Source of the DNA: Cytophagales bacterium
GTDB taxonomy: Bacteria; Bacteroidota; Bacteroidia; Cytophagales; Cyclobacteriaceae
Assembly: GCA_024643485.1 (NCBI GenBank)
Contig: JAHEMU010000104.1
Coordinates: 1-8,411, forward strand
Reading direction: 5' to 3'
Length of the DNA stretch: 8,411 nucleotides
Position 1 is the stretch's first letter. Each line of letters begins with the position of its first letter. Of the stretch, positions 6,674 through 8,411 are shown in pieces. The notes under the pieces are model-generated. The model was given only the letters and a program-made list of their open reading frames with translations, searched no databases and was not told the origin of the DNA. The position numbers were made by a program, and so were the translations under genes.

Positions 6674-7231
6674 TTACTGCGAAATTACTCCGCAAGCTAT
6701 TTTGACGTTTGTATGGGTATGGTCTGGTATATGATCAGGGTCACATTCAAGGGCGAAATTTTCACCTTCGGAATGAAGTACGACCAATTTACCAATAATA
6801 TCTGTGTCGTTGTTCGTTCCAATAGACCAAAGGGAGGTCGAAAAGGCCAAGCTTCCGTACCCATTTGCGTTGGTTTTTATATTTCCAATATCTCCGGCCA
6901 TCATTTTACCCCAGGGCATATCATCTAAGTCAATAACATTGCAGAACATAGTGGTTTTCCCTTGATTCCAATGTGGTCCGATTTCCTCGCAGGTGCCTTC
7001 ATGTAGGTGAATTGAGTGGTAACTATTAACGCTGTAGTCGTACATGGAAATGTTTACTTTGGTTATTCCGTTGGCGTAGATGGCGTAAAACCTGCCAATA
7101 TTTCGAGGTTGAGAGTTGAAAATAGTATAAAGGTCGCCGGATGCAATGGCTACATCTTTTTCTGATTGGCAGCTGATTACTAGGAAAAGTGAAATAATCA
7201 GAGGCCAGAGGAGTGACTTTTTGTTTTGCAT
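6674..7231 (-). CDS. Cu/Zn superoxide dismutase-like lipoprotein, probably copper-only
   Basis: The 185-residue protein starts with a lipoprotein signal (MQNKKSLLWPLIISLFLVISC, lipidated Cys21), followed by one SOD_Cu domain. Copper ligands are present: His75 and His77 (HLH), His87 (GPH) and His153 (LVVLH). The structural disulfide pair is kept (Cys81 and Cys180 in IACGVI). The zinc site is broken: Asp114 of GDIGN remains, but the His before it is Met111, and no His exists between Pro86-His87 and Met111 to replace the other zinc ligand. The usual active-site Arg before ACGVI is Lys177. A His/Asp-rich loop (DPDHIPDHTHT, 164-174) sits where the electrostatic loop should be. Extra cysteines 97 and 163 could pair. 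It probably sits on the envelope and acts on superoxide or in copper handling; activity cannot be assumed. It is first in a two-gene minus-strand unit. Confidence 0.82.
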   Translation of the reverse strand: MQNKKSLLWPLIISLFLVISCQSEKDVAIASGDLYTIFNSQPRNIGRFYAIYANGITKVNISMYDYSVNSYHSIHLHEGTCEEIGPHWNQGKTTMFCNVIDLDDMPWGKMMAGDIGNIKTNANGYGSLAFSTSLWSIGTNNDTDIIGKLVVLHSEGENFALECDPDHIPDHTHTNVKIACGVISQ

Positions 7232-7297
7232 GCTTAAAAATACGGAAAAGGAGGGGAAAAGTTGATAAAAGATCGTTGGTTGGTGTTATTTTATGTT

Positions 7298-7558
7298 CAC
7301 TGTAGATTACATGCACCGCGGATTACACGGATTACGCAGATTTAGTTTATGGCAGATTACGCAGATTACACGGATTTAGTTCACCGCTGATTACACGGAT
7401 TTAGTTTACGGCAGATTACGCAGATTTAGTTCACCGCAGATTACGCGGATTACGCAGATTTACTTCACCGCGGGTTACGCTGATTACACGGATTTAGTTC
7501 ACCGCTGATTACACAGATTACACGGATTTAGTTTATGGTAGATTATAAAGATTTCTTA
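7298..7558 (+). repeat. Left GATTAC repeat array (nine units, 6 + 9n + 10 bp)
   Basis: Nine head-to-tail units fill the span without gaps, with lengths 16, 34, 34, 25, 25, 34, 34, 34, 25. Each has a 6-nt head (CACCGC, TAYGGC or CACTGT), then zero to two 9-nt modules of type NGATTACRC, then a 10-nt tail, usually NGATTTAGTT. Boundaries are at 7314, 7348, 7382, 7407, 7432, 7466, 7500 and 7534. The last unit is degenerate and ends 2 nt before the stop codon of the GxxExxY gene. There are no unique spacers, so this is not a CRISPR array. Confidence 0.93.
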
Positions 7559-7560
7559 GG

Positions 7561-7965
7561 TTATGATCGATTGTTATTGTCTTCTTTTTCTTTTGATAGA
7601 ATAACTCTATTTATTCCTGTTTGCATGTTTGAAACATTGAAATTTAAAAGTAAACCAAGTTCTTTATCGGAGAGCTTTAGGTAGGTTAGGAGCTGTGCTT
7701 TATGTATAGGTGCTACGGCATCTACTGATTTAAGCTCAAGAATTATCTGATTGTTCACTAATAAATCGATTCGATATCCAGCATTAAGTTTTATATCCTT
7801 ATATATCACAGGCAATGCTTTTTGTCTCTCTACAATCAAATCTGATTTTAGCAATTCATACTCTAAACAAACTTCATAAGTAGACTCCAAAAGGCCCGGC
7901 CCGAGATTTGAATGAACTGTGTAAGCACATCCAATTATTCTATAGGTTAAATCGTCTATATTCAT
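7561..7965 (-). CDS. GxxExxY protein, PD-(D/E)XK nuclease-like
   Basis: The 134-residue protein carries the family-defining motif GLLESTY (Gly24, Glu27, Tyr30) within HSNLGPGLLESTYEVCLEYEL. The rest fits a minimal PD-(D/E)XK nuclease core: Asp67 in YRIDLLV, Glu77 and Lys79 in IILELKSV (the D...ExK signature), then Gln91-x3-Tyr95 in QLLTYL, like the QxxxY motif of RecB-type nucleases. Glu27 would be the first acidic residue. Full length for the family, no signal peptide, no fused DNA-binding domain. Biological role is not established. The stop codon lies 2 nt from the left repeat array, and the right array starts 76 bp upstream of the ATG. The 76 bp between ATG and array is AT-rich with no clear promoter motif. 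Family assignment is secure; nuclease activity is inferred from the motif. Confidence 0.92.
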   Translation of the reverse strand: MNIDDLTYRIIGCAYTVHSNLGPGLLESTYEVCLEYELLKSDLIVERQKALPVIYKDIKLNAGYRIDLLVNNQIILELKSVDAVAPIHKAQLLTYLKLSDKELGLLLNFNVSNMQTGINRVILSKEKEDNNNRS

Positions 7966-8041
7966 TTAGTATTGGGTTTATAAATTATATTTTTTATTTC
8001 TAAATATCACTCGTTTCAATAATTCCAATTTCTAACTCCCC

Positions 8042-8274
8042 ACCTAAATCCGCATAATCAGAGGTGAACTAAATCTGCGTAATCTGTGTAATCAGCGGTG
8101 AATATTATCAGCGGTGCATAAAACCCACGTAATCCACAGTGAACTAAATCCGTGTAATCTGCTTAATCTGCGGTGCATATAACCCCTCCCCTGTAATCCA
8201 CAGTGAACTAAATCTGCGTAATCTGCGGTGCATAAAACCCCTGTAATCCGCGACGAACCTAAATCCAGACATCC
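8042..8274 (-). repeat. Right GATTAC repeat array, inverted relative to the left one
   Basis: Read on the minus strand, this has the same modules as the left array. From 8042 upward the units are 25, 34, 16, 25, 34, 30, 25, 25 bp and a partial of 19. Boundaries follow 8066, 8100, 8116, 8141, 8175, 8205, 8230 and 8255. The 30-bp unit is a 25-bp unit with about 5 extra bases (CCTCC on the plus strand). Unlike the left array, units with a CACCGC head and GATTTAGTT tail tend to alternate with a second type: CACTGT or CGTCGC head, tail near GGGTTTTATG. Confidence 0.92.
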
Positions 8275-8411
8275 AAAAAAAAACCATTTCGCTACATTTC
8301 AATAAATATAATAAATATAATAATAAATATAATTAATACAATTTAAATATCCAACATTTTAAATTACTCCTGCAATAAAATAATAAGCAAACGCAAACAA
8401 TTTCCTTCCCT
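8275..8411. other. AT-rich right end without a recognisable gene
   Basis: This begins with a run of nine A (8275-8283) just past the last degenerate repeat unit and stays AT-rich to the edge. No ORF, RNA gene or promoter can be supported. It may be the intergenic region of a gene beyond the window. Confidence 0.5.
8301..8330. repeat. Short AT microsatellite-like tract
   Basis: AATAAATAT occurs at 8301-8309, 8310-8318 and 8322-8330, the last after an extra AAT. Simple low-complexity DNA; it could arise by slippage and need not have a function. Confidence 0.7.

Larger units (their letters stand above)
7298..8274. other. Composite cassette: GxxExxY gene between inverted GATTAC arrays
   Basis: The two arrays are made of the same modules in opposite orientation and enclose one gene. 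The whole is a long imperfect inverted repeat with a coding loop. No transposase, target-site duplication or tRNA target is evident at the ends. The pattern (gene plus private repeat set) resembles in outline the REP/RAYT pairs of other bacteria, but the protein family is unrelated. It may be a mobile or self-maintaining genetic unit; that is inference. Confidence 0.6.

Noticed and set aside
6653..6928. 91-residue plus-strand ORF
   Set aside because: Antisense to the 3' part of the SOD-like gene, which has conserved metal ligands in its own frame.
7243..7256. Shine-Dalgarno-like GGAGGGG on the plus strand
   Set aside because: No ORF follows it on that strand; it lies in the upstream region of the minus-strand SOD-like gene and before the repeat array.
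7026..7316. 96-residue minus-strand ORF
   Set aside because: Overlaps the SOD-like gene in another frame and starts inside the repeat array; no signal peptide or motif.
7298..7558. CRISPR array
   Set aside because: Repeats are contiguous and degenerate, made of 9-nt modules, with no unique spacers and no cas genes.

Overview
The window looks like chromosomal DNA of an AT-rich member of the Bacteroidota, most likely Flavobacteriia. The signs are a lipoprotein with SprB-type repeats, a YceI protein next to a DUF5777-type beta-barrel, a urocanase of the long UROC1-like form, absence of obvious Shine-Dalgarno sites, and a GxxExxY nuclease-like gene set among GATTAC repeats. No rRNA, tRNA, CRISPR array or transposase was seen.

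Layout. (1) Bases 2-1489 hold the 3' three quarters of urocanate hydratase (hutU, histidine catabolism), cut by the left edge. (2) Bases 1490-2175 are non-coding but structured. Two copies of a 120-bp element lie exactly 410 bp apart. They share a perfect 33-nt core followed by a hairpin and a T-run, and the hairpin stems differ by compensatory base changes. They look like twin small-RNA genes of a family I do not recognise. (3) Bases 2176-4383 are a tight three-gene operon: a SprB-repeat lipoprotein with a C-terminal cytochrome-c-like domain (CX4CH), a secreted YceI-like protein and an outer-membrane DUF5777-type barrel. The layout suggests a cell-envelope redox or lipid/quinone-carrier module. 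(4) Bases 4456-5934 encode a flavin disulfide-reductase homologue that has lost both redox cysteines. (5) On the minus strand, a Cu/Zn-SOD-like lipoprotein that kept its copper ligands but lost two zinc histidines (7231-6674) is followed by a nitroreductase with the full iodotyrosine-deiodinase substrate triad (6614-5931). The nitroreductase stop codon overlaps the stop of the flavoprotein by 4 nt. (6) Bases 7298-8274 are a self-contained cassette: a GxxExxY PD-(D/E)XK-type gene on the minus strand between two oppositely oriented arrays of GATTAC repeats. Nearly every repeat unit fits 6 + 9n + 10 bp (16, 25 or 34 bp). (7) Bases 8275-8411 are low-complexity AT-rich DNA without a recognisable gene.

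The two most interesting things are the inverted-array GxxExxY cassette and the twin hairpin elements downstream of hutU. The genes from 2176 to 7231 share an envelope/redox theme, but a common pathway is inference only.
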